This document shows, piece after piece, positions 32,888 through 41,974 of a stretch of DNA of 64,000 bases (position 1 is the first letter of the stretch; every line of letters begins with the position of its first letter). Origin of the DNA: Noviherbaspirillum saxi. Lineage in GTDB: Bacteria > Pseudomonadota > Gammaproteobacteria > Burkholderiales > Burkholderiaceae_D. The notes under the pieces are model-generated. The model was not told the origin of the DNA and did not search any database. It worked only from the letters and a program-made list of their open reading frames with translations. The stretch spans positions 744,001-808,000 of the forward strand of contig NZ_QYUO01000001.1 of the NCBI RefSeq assembly GCF_003591035.1. The letters run 5' to 3'. A program made the position numbers and the translations under genes.

Positions 32888-34450
32888 ATGCGGATAAACG
32901 TCCAGTTTGCCGACCGCGTCGGCATTGCCCATGAAATTCTCGCCGTGCTGGCGCGCCGCAACCTGAATGTGGTGGCCGTCGAGGTCGACTCGTCGGATGT
33001 CTTCATCGATATCCCGCAGCTCAAACCCGACCTGTTGCCCCCGTTGCAGGAAGATGTCATGTGCGTTGCCGGTGTGTATGCGGTCAACGTGATCGACGTG
33101 TTGCCCGGCACGCGCCGGCGTCTGCATCTCGATACCCTGATGGCGGTGATGGCCGATCCGGTGATGGCAGTAGATGCGACCGGGCGCATCGTAGCGGCCA
33201 ATGCCGCCGCCGCCGCTGTTGCGCACCTGCCCGAGAACGAGTTGCATGGAAAAACCCTGCAGGCCCTGTTTGGCGAAGCATCGCTGCAATCGGAACTGCT
33301 GACCAGTAAGTTCAGCGCCCCGTCGCGTGAAGTCCGGCTTGGCGGCGAACCTTTCCTGCTGGAAGTCACACCCGTGTCCGAGCTGGCCGATTCCGCGCTC
33401 GGGCTTACTGTGGGCGGTGTCATCACGCTGCATGCGCCACGGCGGCTGGGCGGGCGTCTGCATGCGCTGCAGCATGCAGGTGGCGGTTTTGAAGCCATAC
33501 TCGGTGAATCGGAAGCAATTCGCGCGCTCAAGGCACAGGGCGCACGGGTGGCGACGGTCGATGCACCCTTGCTCATCACCGGCGAGACCGGAACCGGCAA
33601 GGAACTCGTCGCCCAAGCCTGTCATGGCGCCAGCCCGCGCGCCAATGCCCCGTTTCTTGCACTCAATTGCGCGGCACTTCCGGAAAGTCTGGCCGAAAGC
33701 GAATTGTTCGGTTATATGTCCGGCGCATTCACAAGTGCCCAGCGCGGCGGCAAGCCGGGTTTGATTGAAATGGCCGAAGGCGGCACCGTATTTCTTGATG
33801 AAATAGGGGAAATGTCGCTATACCTGCAGGCAAAACTGTTGCGCTTTCTAAATGACGGCAAATTTCGCCGCATCGGCAGCGACCGCGAGATCAAGGTCAA
33901 TGTGCGCATCATCAGTGCCACACACCGCAACCTGCGCAAGATGGTCGCCGAAGGTACGTTCCGCGAAGATCTGTTCTACCGCTTGAATGTGCTGCAACTC
34001 GAAGTCCCTGCACTGCGCGACCGGCCGGACGACATTCTGCTGCTGGCAAGGCATTTCATCGAGGGCGCATGCACGCAGGCGCAAAAACCCATCTGTCGCC
34101 TGAGCTCACAGGCTTCTGCGGCACTAGTTGGCAACAATTGGCCGGGCAATGTCAGGCAGCTGCAAAACGTGGTGTTCAGGGCCATTACGATGACCGACAA
34201 GCGCCTGCTGGACGTGTCCGATCTTGATTTGCCAGAGGAGGGAAGAAGTGCAGGTTATCCGGCCGCCGGTGCCGAATCGGCGGATACGGACGACTGGCAA
34301 AGTTCAATCGCAGAGTTTGAGCGCATGCTGCTGGAACAGCTGTACCCGCTATATCCCTCCAGCCGGAAGCTGGCGCAACGCCTGAAAACCTCGCATTCGA
34401 TGATCGCCAACAAGCTGCGCAAATACCGGATCCCAGGCTCGTCCGGCTAA
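32888..34450 (+). CDS. TyrR-like AAA+ transcriptional regulator (ACT-PAS-AAA-HTH)
   Basis: A 520-residue bacterial enhancer-binding-type protein with the domain order of E. coli TyrR: ACT domain (about 1-72), PAS (about 78-190), AAA+ (about 205-430) and a Fis-type helix-turn-helix (about 480-515, YPSSRKLAQRLKTSHSMIAN). Walker A is GETGTGKE near residue 232. The sigma-54 contact loop reads GAFTSA (279-284); E. coli TyrR has no such loop and does not use sigma-54. It follows the alr-dadA-Rrf2 genes, whose promoter has sigma-54 and TyrR-box features. Best guess: activator of D-alanine or amino-acid catabolism. PhhR is the closest named relative in kind. Confidence 0.8.
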   Translation: MRINVQFADRVGIAHEILAVLARRNLNVVAVEVDSSDVFIDIPQLKPDLLPPLQEDVMCVAGVYAVNVIDVLPGTRRRLHLDTLMAVMADPVMAVDATGRIVAANAAAAAVAHLPENELHGKTLQALFGEASLQSELLTSKFSAPSREVRLGGEPFLLEVTPVSELADSALGLTVGGVITLHAPRRLGGRLHALQHAGGGFEAILGESEAIRALKAQGARVATVDAPLLITGETGTGKELVAQACHGASPRANAPFLALNCAALPESLAESELFGYMSGAFTSAQRGGKPGLIEMAEGGTVFLDEIGEMSLYLQAKLLRFLNDGKFRRIGSDREIKVNVRIISATHRNLRKMVAEGTFREDLFYRLNVLQLEVPALRDRPDDILLLARHFIEGACTQAQKPICRLSSQASAALVGNNWPGNVRQLQNVVFRAITMTDKRLLDVSDLDLPEEGRSAGYPAAGAESADTDDWQSSIAEFERMLLEQLYPLYPSSRKLAQRLKTSHSMIANKLRKYRIPGSSG

Positions 34451-34490
34451 GCGGCGCACTTTTCGTATCTATTCTCGTTGCTTTGAATGC

Positions 34491-34676
34491 TCAATGCGCA
34501 GAGCCGTCTTCATCCGGATCTGCAGGCGGCGTCACGGCCGGGATTGAATATTTTTCCTCGGCCCAAGCGCCAAGATCTATTTGCTTGCAGCGTTCCGAAC
34601 AAAAGGGGCGATACTTGTTTTTTTCGCTCCATTCGACCTTTTTGCCGCACGTCGGGCAATCCACTACGGTCGCCAT
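34491..34676 (-). CDS. yacG: DNA gyrase inhibitor YacG
   Basis: A 61-residue zinc protein. Four cysteines form the site: CPTC near the N-terminus and CSERC about 15 residues later, with the typical [18 protein letters not shown]. coli YacG binds gyrase and blocks supercoiling when overproduced. It lies 8 nt downstream of zapD on the same strand, the usual pair. It is convergent with the TyrR-like gene. Confidence 0.92.
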   Translation of the reverse strand: MATVVDCPTCGKKVEWSEKNKYRPFCSERCKQIDLGAWAEEKYSIPAVTPPADPDEDGSAH

Positions 34677-34684
34677 GTCATACC

Positions 34685-35440
34685 TCAGAAATTACAAAGT
34701 GTTAATTCGAATGGCACATCGCCTTCGAATGCCTTGGGCTTCATGTCCCCGTCCTGCGAAGTAAAGCGCACCCACAACATGTACTTGTTGGCTGAGATTT
34801 CTGGTATTGCACCCAAGCTTTCATCGATGGTCAGCCGTAGCATCTGATAGACCTTGCCCTGCAACATTTGCTGGTAGCTGCCGGCCTGTGCCACCGTTGT
34901 AATCGAGCGCCCCGATTCGCGCAACAGCTTGAGTACAACGCCTATCGCATCAAACAGCGGGGCCAGCGGTGCAAACCAGTGGGATATATCATCATAGCGC
35001 TGCTGCGGCGTACGGTGCTGCCAGGCGTAATACGAAGGCAGATCGAATTCACAGGCGCCGCCGGGAATGATGGTGCGTCCGCGTATGCTCATCAGCCATT
35101 CATTGTCGCGGACATTCTGGCCGGTCTTGCCTTGCGCCGCCATCAATGCGGTGCTGCTGCGATCGATATCGGCCAGAACCGCATTGAGCCGGTCGGGAAT
35201 CACATTCGGGTTGGACTTGAATCCCAGTAAAGTGTTTTTCTGCCGTTCCAGCTCCTGCAGCAGATCGGATTTCAGGTCGGCACGTCCCGCTACTTCCAGC
35301 ATTTCAAAAATCGTCGACAACGCGATATGGTGCTGCTGGGCATGTTCCTGATGAAGAAAGAAAACGAATTTATCGTAGAGATCTTCCAGCCGCAGCAGCG
35401 TGCGAATACGCTCGTTGAAAGGGTATTCGTAGATGATCAA
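34685..35440 (-). CDS. zapD: Cell division protein ZapD
   Basis: ZapD bundles FtsZ protofilaments and stabilises the Z ring. The conserved start of the family, [20 protein letters not shown], lies near the N-terminus, and [15 protein letters not shown] and [12 protein letters not shown] are further signatures. I chose the TTG at 35440, preceded by AAAGGGA, giving 251 residues, close to the 247 of E. coli ZapD. An upstream in-frame ATG at 35497 would add 19 non-conserved residues. yacG follows after 8 nt. Confidence 0.88.
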   Translation of the reverse strand: MIIYEYPFNERIRTLLRLEDLYDKFVFFLHQEHAQQHHIALSTIFEMLEVAGRADLKSDLLQELERQKNTLLGFKSNPNVIPDRLNAVLADIDRSSTALMAAQGKTGQNVRDNEWLMSIRGRTIIPGGACEFDLPSYYAWQHRTPQQRYDDISHWFAPLAPLFDAIGVVLKLLRESGRSITTVAQAGSYQQMLQGKVYQMLRLTIDESLGAIPEISANKYMLWVRFTSQDGDMKPKAFEGDVPFELTLCNF

Positions 35441-35564
35441 AGTGACATCCCTTTGGTGAAAAGGTGGGCTGGAAACAATTACGTGATTCTGACCCAAGCC
35501 GTCGAAAATTACAAATACTGCATGGCGAGCGAATCGTAACCAAACATGTCTATGCCCCGTTGTC

Positions 35565-35587
35565 CGGCGCTGTCAGAAACAGCGCCG
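35565..35587 (-). terminator. Hairpin directly after the coaE stop codon
   Basis: CGGCGCTGT (35565-35573) pairs perfectly with ACAGCGCCG (35579-35587), touching the coaE stop at 35588. There is no T-run, so termination would be weak or the hairpin may protect the 3' end. Confidence 0.4.
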
Positions 35588-36211
35588 TCACGCCTCGCGC
35601 GCCAGCGCAACATAGCGGGCGTGCAGCTGATCGACCTGAGGTACCAGGGACAGGGCATCGCCATCGTTATCGATGACATCGTCCGCTGCCGCCAGCCGTT
35701 GGGTACGCGTGGCCTGCGCTGCCATGATTGCGCGTACCTGAGCTTCGGACAGGCCGCTGCGGCTCATTACGCGCCTGATTTGCGTCTGCTCGAGACAGTC
35801 GACGACCAGCACGCGCGACACGCGCTCCTTCCATCCGCGCGATTCAACCAGCAAGGGCACGACGAAAACCAGATAATCCCCTTGCGCCTGAGCGGCAGCA
35901 CGTTCGGTCTCGATGCGGATCAGCGGATGCAGGATCGCTTCCAGCCGGGCCTTTGCATTGGCTTCGGCAAATACATATTCCCGCATGCGGGCACGGTTCA
36001 TCGCGCCCTCGGCCGTCAGAAAGGCTGCGCCGAACTGCGTATGGATGTCGGGGATCGCCAGGCCGCCGGGTGCCGTCAACTGGTGAGCGATCGTATCGGT
36101 ATCGACCATCGCGGCGCCACGGGCAGCCAGCATGTCCGCCACCGTGGTCTTGCCGCTGCCTATGCCGCCGGTCAGCCCGACCGAAAACCTGCGTGCGGTA
36201 GGAGAATTCAT
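35588..36211 (-). CDS. coaE: Dephospho-CoA kinase
   Basis: CoaE carries out the last step of coenzyme A synthesis, phosphorylating the 3' hydroxyl of dephospho-CoA. The 207-residue protein begins with P-loop [16 protein letters not shown] and has [11 protein letters not shown], the lid region and [18 protein letters not shown]. Normal length. It is 9 nt downstream of pilD, the conserved pilD-coaE pair. Confidence 0.95.
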   Translation of the reverse strand: MNSPTARRFSVGLTGGIGSGKTTVADMLAARGAAMVDTDTIAHQLTAPGGLAIPDIHTQFGAAFLTAEGAMNRARMREYVFAEANAKARLEAILHPLIRIETERAAAQAQGDYLVFVVPLLVESRGWKERVSRVLVVDCLEQTQIRRVMSRSGLSEAQVRAIMAAQATRTQRLAAADDVIDNDGDALSLVPQVDQLHARYVALAREA

Positions 36212-36220
36212 GGCTTCATC

Positions 36221-37090
36221 TTAAACCGCAAAGCCCAGATACGCTTGCGCCAGCGATTTTCCGTATAACAGGGCGATGACGCCTGCGGCCGCCAGATACG
36301 GTCCGAAGGGAATCGGGTTGTTTCTTCCATGGCGGGCAAAGACGATCAGCGCAATGCCGACGACCGCTCCCACCAGCGAGGACAGCAGGATGATAATGGG
36401 CAGCATCTTCCAGCCCAGCCAGGCACCTAGCGCTGCCAGGAGCTTGAAATCGCCGTATCCCATGCCTTCCTTGCCGGTCACCAGCTTGAACAGCCAGTAC
36501 ACGCTCCACAAGCTTAGATAACCGGCGACCGCACCAATGACCGCTTCATCCAGCGGTACGAATACGCCATTCAAATTGATCAGCAAGCCGCACCACAGCA
36601 AAGGCAGAGTCAGGTCGTCCGGCAGCAATTGCGTGTCCGCATCGATGAAGGTCATCGCAATGAGCAGCCAGGCAAACAACAGTGTCGCCAATCCGGCCGC
36701 GCCGCTGCCGAAGCGCCAGACCAGGAAGGCGGACAAGGCACCGGTCAATGCTTCAACGATCGGATAACGAGGCGAAATCGGCGCCTTGCACTGGATGCAT
36801 TTGCCGCGCAATGCCAGATAGCTGAGTACCGGAATGTTTTCGAGGGCGCCGATCTTGTGCCCGCAGTGCGGGCAGCATGAGCGCGGGACCATCAGGTTGT
36901 AGCGATCCGTATGCGGCAGAGGTTTGCCGCTTTCATGTGCGACGTAATTGTCGGATTCGCGCTGCATCATCTTTGGCAGCCGATGGATCACGACATTCAA
37001 AAAGCTGCCGATCAACAGACCGAGAATGCCGACAAAGACGGTGGCAAGCACGCTGCCTGGCGGGGCGAAAAGAAAAGGTTCAAACAACAT
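36221..37090 (-). CDS. pilD: Type IV prepilin peptidase and N-methyltransferase
   Basis: PilD is an inner-membrane aspartate protease that cleaves type IV prepilin leaders and methylates the new N-terminus. The 289 residues show a cytoplasmic loop with two CxxC pairs (CCPHCGHK and CIQCKAPISPRYP). The catalytic aspartates are in FIDADTQLLPDDL and in the GxGD motif GMGYGDFKLL. About eight membrane segments are present. It may also serve a type II secretion system if one exists. It is separated from pilC by a terminator, so it probably has its own promoter. Confidence 0.95.
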   Translation of the reverse strand: MLFEPFLFAPPGSVLATVFVGILGLLIGSFLNVVIHRLPKMMQRESDNYVAHESGKPLPHTDRYNLMVPRSCCPHCGHKIGALENIPVLSYLALRGKCIQCKAPISPRYPIVEALTGALSAFLVWRFGSGAAGLATLLFAWLLIAMTFIDADTQLLPDDLTLPLLWCGLLINLNGVFVPLDEAVIGAVAGYLSLWSVYWLFKLVTGKEGMGYGDFKLLAALGAWLGWKMLPIIILLSSLVGAVVGIALIVFARHGRNNPIPFGPYLAAAGVIALLYGKSLAQAYLGFAV

Positions 37091-37258
37091 TCAGCGTACC
37101 TTGTAATGCTGCACGCTGGCGGCCGGTGCTTTTTCGAGCCTCGGAACGACGTACTGTGCAACTGGATCAATCGTCGGGGCTGCAATATCACAGGCATGCA
37201 AGCTGCCATTGAAAGAGTGATATCGCTTGTGCACACGGCTTGCATGCGCCGACATATT

Positions 37259-37294
37259 AAAAAACTGTGCAGCGCCCTAGGCCGGGTGCTGCAC
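37259..37294 (-). terminator. Rho-independent terminator after pilC
   Basis: On the minus strand GTGCAGCACCC and GGGCGCTGCAC form an 11-bp stem with one wobble, followed after two bases by six T (complement of 37259-37264). It ends the pilB-pilC transcript before pilD. Confidence 0.75.
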
Positions 37295-37305
37295 AAAGCC
37301 TTACA

Positions 37306-38538
37306 TTAGACCACTGCGCCCAGCTTGAAGATTGGCAGATACATGGCCACGACCAGGCCGCCGATCAGCACGCCGAGGATCGCCATGATCAATGGTTCCA
37401 TCAAACTCGACAGTGACGCCACCGCATCATCGACTTCCGCTTCGTAAAAATCGGCCACCTTGCTCAACATCTGATCGAGTGCGCCGGATTCTTCGCCGAT
37501 CGCCACCATCTGCGTGACCATATTGGGGAACACATTGGAATTCTGCATCGCAGCGGTCAGGCTGGTGCCGGTACTGACTTCAGTCTGAATTTTCTTGGTG
37601 GCGTCGATATATATCGTGTTGCCAGATGCGCCACCCACCGAATCGAGCGACTCTACCAGCGGCACGCCGGCAGCGAACATGGTGGCCAGCGTACGTGTCC
37701 AGCGTGCGATGGTTGCCTTGCGGATTACCTCGCCGAAAATCGGCGCTTGCAGAAGGACGCGGTCCATCACGCGCTGAACTTTTGGCGAACGCTTCCACGA
37801 CTGGAAAAACAGGTAAAGACCCGAGAACAGGCCGCCGAATATGATGTACCAGTACGCGACAAAGAAATCCGAAATCGCCATCACGAACAGAGTCGGGGCC
37901 GGCAAGTCGGCACCAAAGCTCTTGAACACATCCTTGAAGGCCGGCACAACCCAGATCATGATGACTGACGTCACCACGAATGCGACCACGAGAATCGAAA
38001 TCGGATAGAACAGCGCCGACTTGATCTTGCCCTTGATCGCCTGGGTTTTTTCCTTGTAGACGGCCAGACGTGTCAGCAGATCTTCAAGAATACCGGCCTG
38101 TTCGCCAGCGGCCACGAGATTGCAGAACAGATTGTCGAAGTACAGAGGAAACTTGCGAAACGCCTGATTCAGGCTGCTACCGGTTTCGATGTCAGTACGG
38201 ATATCCTGGATCAGTTTGGCGACCGAAGGATTGGAATGACCTTTCGCCACGATATCGAAGGATTGCAGCAGCGGCACGCCGGCTTTCATCATGGTGGCCA
38301 GCTGACGGGTAAACAAGGTGATGTCCTTGTCGCTGATCTTTTTACCGCTGCGGAAAGTCTTTTTCTTGAGCTTGGTAACAAGGATGCCTTGACGGCGCAG
38401 CGTGACGTTGACGATGGTTTCACTACCTGCTCGCAGTTCTCCCTTGACGATCTTGCCGGACTTATCCTTCCCTTCCCAAAGGTAGATGATTTCCTTGACG
38501 CCTGTGTTGATCGCACCTTTGCTGGCACTGGTTGCCAT
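37306..38538 (-). CDS. pilC: Type IV pilus inner-membrane platform protein
   Basis: PilC is the inner-membrane core of the pilus machine, coupling the PilB and PilT motors to pilin. The 410 residues include two T2SSF domains, with TRQLATMMKAGVPLLQSFDI in the first and WTRTLATMFAAGVPLVESLD in the second, and three membrane segments. The C-terminal GVLIGGLVVAMYLPIFKLG is typical. It lies 13 nt after pilB. Confidence 0.95.
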   Translation of the reverse strand: MATSASKGAINTGVKEIIYLWEGKDKSGKIVKGELRAGSETIVNVTLRRQGILVTKLKKKTFRSGKKISDKDITLFTRQLATMMKAGVPLLQSFDIVAKGHSNPSVAKLIQDIRTDIETGSSLNQAFRKFPLYFDNLFCNLVAAGEQAGILEDLLTRLAVYKEKTQAIKGKIKSALFYPISILVVAFVVTSVIMIWVVPAFKDVFKSFGADLPAPTLFVMAISDFFVAYWYIIFGGLFSGLYLFFQSWKRSPKVQRVMDRVLLQAPIFGEVIRKATIARWTRTLATMFAAGVPLVESLDSVGGASGNTIYIDATKKIQTEVSTGTSLTAAMQNSNVFPNMVTQMVAIGEESGALDQMLSKVADFYEAEVDDAVASLSSLMEPLIMAILGVLIGGLVVAMYLPIFKLGAVV

Positions 38539-38551
38539 ATAAATCCCCTCG

Positions 38552-40282
38552 TTATTCGTTGGTGCAGCCGAGTACTTCTTCCAGGCTGGTCAGCCCGAGC
38601 CTGACCTTGACCAGGCCGGATTCACGCAATGTCTTCACGCCGTCGCGCCGCGCCTGCGCTTCGATTTCCAGCGCGGTTCCGTGCGCCAGGATGATGCGCT
38701 CGATGTCTTCCGATATAGGCATGATTTGATAGATGCCGACGCGGCCCTTGTAGCCGCTCCCGCTGCAGCGTTCGCAGCCGACCGGCTTGTACGGCATCCA
38801 GCTGCCGTCAAGTTCGTCTTCCTTGTAGCCGGCGGCCAGCAGAGCCTCATCCGGAATCGATATCGGCTGCTTGCAGGTACACAGCCGGCGCGCCAGGCGC
38901 TGCGCCGTAATCATGATGACTGATGACGCGATGTTGAATGGCGCTACGCCCATGTTCATCAAGCGTGTCAGCGTCGATGGCGCATCGTTGGTATGCAGGG
39001 TGGAGAACACCATGTGGCCGGTCTGCGCGGCCTTGATCGCGATATCCGCCGTATCGAGATCGCGGATTTCGCCCACCATGATGATGTCCGGGTCCTGACG
39101 AAGGAAAGCCTTGAGCGCTGCTGCAAAGGTCAGACCGGCACGGTCGTTGACGTTGACCTGGTTGACGCCGGGCAGGTTGATTTCCGCAGGGTCTTCGGCG
39201 GTCGAAATATTGATGCCCGGCTTGTTCAGGATGTTGAGACAGGTATAAAGCGACACGGTCTTGCCCGAGCCGGTCGGTCCGGTCACCAGTACCATCCCAT
39301 AGGGGCGCTCGATCGCCTTGAGCAGCAATTCTTTCTGATCCGGATCGTATCCCAGCGCATCAATTCCGAGCTGCGCCTGGCTGGGATCGAGAATGCGCAT
39401 GACGATTTTTTCGCCGAAAAGCGTGGGCAGCGTACTCACCCGGAAATCGATCGCCCGGTTTTTTGACATGACGAGTTTCATGCGGCCATCCTGCGGCACG
39501 CGCTTCTCCGAAATATCGAGCTTGGAAATCACCTTGATACGCGACGCCAGCTTTTCCTTGATCGCCAGCGGCGGTTGCGCGATCTCGCGCAGCACCCCGT
39601 CAACGCGGTAACGGATACGGTAAAACTTTTCAAAAGGTTCGAAATGCAGATCGGACGCACCCATGTTGATCGCATCCAGCAAGACCTTCTGGAGGAACTT
39701 GACCACCGGCGCATCGTCGATATCCGCGCTTTGCGCTTCACTGGAGGCCGCCGCGGCGACTTCTTCTTCGCTCAAGTCGAAATCGAGGTCGTCGCCGATC
39801 AGTTCATCGAGGTTGTCCTCGGCACTCTTGCCCAGTTTCTCGATCAGCTGCAGCAGTGCGCCATGCTCGACAATCACCGGTTCTACGGTAAGCTCGGTCT
39901 GGAATTTGATCTGATCCAGGATATGGGTATTGGTCGGATCGGAAATCGCAACCGATACCTTGTTGCCCCGCTTGGCCAGTGCAATGACGCGCTGTTTCTG
40001 CACCAGCTTGAGGTCAATGACGTTATCGGGAAGATAATTGGAATTGAAGACCGAAAAGTCGACCAGGGGGTAGCCGAAGGTATCGGAACAAAACGCTGCC
40101 AGTGCGCGCCCGTCGATACTGCCGCTATCTACCAACACATCGATAAATGGCACTTTTTCCGCCGTTGCCTGCTTGCTCAAGGCGTCGGCCTGCTGTGCAG
40201 TCAGCTTGGCCGCCTGCACCAAAGCGCGCGCAAGGCCGGGCAAGGTCGCGTTTGTGGCTTGATTGGGAAGTACCGCCGCCAT
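38552..40282 (-). CDS. pilB: Type IV pilus extension ATPase
   Basis: PilB is the hexameric ATPase that powers pilus assembly. The 576-residue protein has an N-terminal T2SSE domain, Walker A GPTGSGKTVSLYTCL, an Asp box and Walker B (DIIMVGEIRDLDTADIA). The zinc-binding cysteines lie in CTCKQPI and CERCSGSGYKGRVG. All motifs are intact. It begins the minus-strand pilB-pilC operon; the major pilin gene is not in this window. Confidence 0.95.
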   Translation of the reverse strand: MAAVLPNQATNATLPGLARALVQAAKLTAQQADALSKQATAEKVPFIDVLVDSGSIDGRALAAFCSDTFGYPLVDFSVFNSNYLPDNVIDLKLVQKQRVIALAKRGNKVSVAISDPTNTHILDQIKFQTELTVEPVIVEHGALLQLIEKLGKSAEDNLDELIGDDLDFDLSEEEVAAAASSEAQSADIDDAPVVKFLQKVLLDAINMGASDLHFEPFEKFYRIRYRVDGVLREIAQPPLAIKEKLASRIKVISKLDISEKRVPQDGRMKLVMSKNRAIDFRVSTLPTLFGEKIVMRILDPSQAQLGIDALGYDPDQKELLLKAIERPYGMVLVTGPTGSGKTVSLYTCLNILNKPGINISTAEDPAEINLPGVNQVNVNDRAGLTFAAALKAFLRQDPDIIMVGEIRDLDTADIAIKAAQTGHMVFSTLHTNDAPSTLTRLMNMGVAPFNIASSVIMITAQRLARRLCTCKQPISIPDEALLAAGYKEDELDGSWMPYKPVGCERCSGSGYKGRVGIYQIMPISEDIERIILAHGTALEIEAQARRDGVKTLRESGLVKVRLGLTSLEEVLGCTNE

Positions 40283-40333
40283 GTATATTATCGAGCCGTA
40301 TTGAGGTCAGAATCGTCCAAGTTGGATTAGATA

Positions 40334-40347
40334 ATGCCTATAGGCAT
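40334..40347. promoter_or_regulatory. Perfect 14-bp palindrome upstream of pilB
   Basis: ATGCCTATAGGCAT lies 51 nt upstream of the pilB start, with a TGTCA-AAA-TGACA dyad a little further up. It may be an operator. The rest of the 200-nt gap before the CBS-domain gene (40283-40482) shows nothing else clear. Confidence 0.4.
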
Positions 40348-40482
40348 CTGATTTGTAAAGATATTGTGTCAAAATGACATCAAGAAGCTGCGCTGAATGC
40401 CTTGCGAGTGTTACTTCAATGTAACGCCGGGCGACAAGATGTGGTTTGTGCCCGCAGGATTGCGTGGTCTGGAGCCGTCCGA

Positions 40483-41757
40483 TCAGGCTGAAATGCCTTT
40501 GATCAACTTGACGACTTTGATCGATTGGTTTTGGACCTGGACGATTTCGATAATACAGTCGGCAACCTTGAGGCTGATCGCCGCTTCCGGGATGTCGCGC
40601 AATTCTTCCAGCAGCAGGCCGTTGAGCGTCTTTGGGCCGTCGACCGGCAGGGCGAGGCCAAGATGCTTGTTGATATCGCGAAGGGTGGTCGCGCCTTCGA
40701 CCAGGCACTCGCCGTTGTCGTCCCAGGCAAAACCTTCTGCTCGCGCAGCGCCCGGCATCGACGTCGTGAATTCGCCAATCATTTCTTCGATGATGTCTTC
40801 CAGAGTCACCAAGCCTTGTACTTCGCCGTATTCGTCCACAACGATGCCGAGACGCTCATGGTTTTCCTGGAAATACTGCAACTGGGTAAAGACGCCAGTA
40901 TCTTCCGGGATAAAGTAGGGTGGCGTCAGGAGGTGCCGAAAATGCTCGGAGGTGAGTTCGTCTCTCTGGTCCAGCAGGGCAATCGTCTTACGCACATGCA
41001 GTATGCCGACAACGCGATTAATTTCACCTTCGTATACGGGCAACTTGTTGTGATAGCAGGTTGCCAGTTGATGCAGGATTTCCTCGACCGGCATCGCAAT
41101 GTTCAGCGCTTCGATCTGCGCGCGCGGCGTCATGACGTCTTCCACAGAAAGATCTTCCAGCGCAAACAGATTGAGCAGGATGCTCTTGTGCTTTTGCGGA
41201 ATAAAGTGCCCGCTCTCCAGCACGATTGACCGCAATTCGTCGGTCGACATGGCCATATCGGAGGGTTTTTCCGGAACACGAAGCAAGCGCAACAAAAATT
41301 TGACGATGAGATTCGTGATCCAGACCAGAGGATTCATGACGACCATTAATACGCGCAGAATGGGCGCAACCAACAGTGCGATTCGTTCCGGATAGGTGGC
41401 ACCGATCACTTTAGGGGTGATTTCGGCAAAGATGATGATGGCAAAGGACACCGCCGCCGACGCAATGGCCAATGCATACTTACTCTGGCCGAAATAATAA
41501 ATGGCGAAGCTTGCAGCAAGCGCCGATGCGGCGGAATTGATGAGGTTGTTGCCTAGCAGGATGACGCCAAGCAAGCGTTCCGTCTGATCCAGCAGTTTGA
41601 GGACCAGCGTTGCGCGCCGGTTACCGCCGGATGCAAGATGTCTGACGCGATAACGGCTCAATGCCATCATGGCTGTTTCAGAAATCGAAAAGAAACCGGA
41701 TAGAAGAAGAAGTAAAACGAGCCCGAGAATTTGAGCCCATAAGGGAACGGCATCCAA
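40483..41757 (-). CDS. HlyC/CorC-family (CNNM-type) membrane protein with CBS domains
   Basis: A 424-residue protein with an N-terminal DUF21/CNNM membrane domain of about four segments (LLLLLSGFFSISETAMMALS), a CBS pair (EDVMTPRAQIEALNIAMPVE and following) and a C-terminal CorC_HlyC domain. Members are linked to magnesium or cobalt export and resistance. Transport direction and ion cannot be read from the sequence. It lies upstream of pilB on the same strand with 200 nt between and downstream of tRNA-Pro. Confidence 0.85.
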   Translation of the reverse strand: MDAVPLWAQILGLVLLLLLSGFFSISETAMMALSRYRVRHLASGGNRRATLVLKLLDQTERLLGVILLGNNLINSAASALAASFAIYYFGQSKYALAIASAAVSFAIIIFAEITPKVIGATYPERIALLVAPILRVLMVVMNPLVWITNLIVKFLLRLLRVPEKPSDMAMSTDELRSIVLESGHFIPQKHKSILLNLFALEDLSVEDVMTPRAQIEALNIAMPVEEILHQLATCYHNKLPVYEGEINRVVGILHVRKTIALLDQRDELTSEHFRHLLTPPYFIPEDTGVFTQLQYFQENHERLGIVVDEYGEVQGLVTLEDIIEEMIGEFTTSMPGAARAEGFAWDDNGECLVEGATTLRDINKHLGLALPVDGPKTLNGLLLEELRDIPEAAISLKVADCIIEIVQVQNQSIKVVKLIKGISA

Positions 41758-41858
41758 AGGGTCACCGTGAGAAAGGTTACTGGAGAATGTCCGGAAAGCG
41801 ATTACGGTCTGATGCGACGCTTGCCATACGCTTGTTGATTTCTGGACTTTGCAAGATC

Positions 41859-41935
41859 TGGTCGGGGTGAGAGGATTCGAACCTCCGGCCTCTACGTCCC
41901 GAACGTAGCGCTCTACCAGGCTAAGCTACACCCCG
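41859..41935 (-). tRNA. tRNA-Pro (anticodon CGG)
   Basis: On the minus strand the acceptor arm CGGGGTG pairs with CACCCCG, followed by discriminator A and an encoded CCA (77 nt in all). The anticodon stem CTACG/CGTAG encloses the loop TTCGGGA, giving anticodon CGG, which reads proline CCG codons. The T arm GGAGGTTCGAATCCTC has one wobble-free stem. No integrase or attachment-site duplicate was seen nearby. Confidence 0.96.
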
Positions 41936-41974
41936 CTTGCAGTGCCGACATAACCTATGGCGATTAACGCCAGT

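Noticed and set aside
41859..41935. tRNA-Pro as an integration site for an element
   Set aside because: No integrase gene and no partial repeat of the tRNA 3' end was found on either side.
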